Shown here in pieces: positions 63,861-64,000 of a stretch of DNA of 64,000 nt. The stretch lies in the NCBI RefSeq assembly GCF_001580545.1, contig NZ_LRBG01000003.1, positions 267,192-331,191 of the forward strand. Direction: 5' to 3'. A program made the position numbers and the translations under genes. The notes under the pieces were generated by a model, which saw only the letters and a list, made by a program, of their open reading frames with translations, was not told the DNA's origin and searched no databases. Origin of the DNA: Paraburkholderia monticola (lineage in GTDB: Bacteria > Pseudomonadota > Gammaproteobacteria > Burkholderiales > Burkholderiaceae). The first letter of the stretch is position 1; the number at the start of each line of letters is the position of its first letter.

Positions 63861-64000
63861 TGAGGGGTTGCTGCGTCGCAGGGTATGCGCCACAGCCAAT
63901 CTGGAAGAAGTAGTTTCTGGTGATGCTCACCAGAGCGGGGTTGTGTTGTTTCAGGCACAACACTGATCTCAACCGTGTGCATAAAACACACCTGTTATAG
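63861..64000 (-). other. 23S-5S spacer of an rRNA operon
   Basis: The minus strand reads towards 5S and contains GTGTG/CACAC and GTTGTG/CACAAC stem-loops, probably part of processing stems. The 3' end of 23S should lie just past the right edge; no coding sequence seen. Confidence 0.75.

Overview
The window is ordinary chromosomal DNA of a GC-rich betaproteobacterium, most likely Paraburkholderia or a close Burkholderia relative. I infer this from protein wording and gene order: the pilBCD-coaE-zapD-yacG block, an argJ-secA-dciA-lpxC-peroxiredoxin run leading into a full dcw cluster, an alanine/lysine-rich histone H1-like protein, a Porin_4-type general porin and a CNP1-like lipoprotein. GC is high and third positions are strongly G/C biased, which opens very long false reading frames on the opposite strands. 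I found no prophage, insertion sequence, CRISPR array, toxin-antitoxin pair or defence cassette.

Layout. 1-4.1 kb: end of a DUF3426 membrane protein, thiol peroxidase, a PfkB-type sugar/nucleoside kinase, a glycine-zipper lipoprotein and the histone-like protein. 4.1-9.8 kb: nrdB and nrdA (reverse strand), preceded by a composite control region with a sigma70-like promoter, two NrdR boxes and three DnaA boxes. 9.9-20.5 kb: ampD, a PP0621-family protein, a CcsA/YpjD-like protein, ffh, a phosphoribosyltransferase, marC, proS, rppH, a CNP1-like lipoprotein, proB and obgE. 20.7-24.2 kb: rpmA/rplU, ispB, tRNA-Pro(CGG) and a CorC-like protein. 24.4-29.7 kb: pilB-pilC-pilD-coaE-zapD-yacG. 29.8-37.9 kb: mutT, a DUF815 ATPase, argJ, secA, dciA (opposite strand), lpxC and a peroxiredoxin.

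38.1-55.6 kb holds the complete division and cell-wall cluster on the reverse strand, in transcription order mraZ-rsmH-ftsL-ftsI-murE-murF-mraY-murD-ftsW-murG-murC-ddlB-ftsQ-ftsA-ftsZ. Many neighbours share a 4-bp ATGA overlap. A promoter and four 10-bp GTG-type repeats in front of mraZ look like the MraZ operator. 56-64 kb: coq7, a porin, a fadD-type acyl-CoA synthetase, a molybdopterin oxidoreductase, an M20 amidohydrolase and the 3' end of an rRNA operon (5S plus the spacer towards 23S).

The genes mostly serve growth: dNTP supply, peptidoglycan synthesis and septation, lipid A commitment, protein export and targeting, ribosome parts. No plainly new multi-gene system is visible. The points most worth checking are the NrdR/DnaA region at nrdA, an argJ whose homologous N-terminus begins at an ATC codon behind two leader hairpins, and an orphan terminator with a hairpin series between the histone-like gene and nrdB that could be a small RNA.
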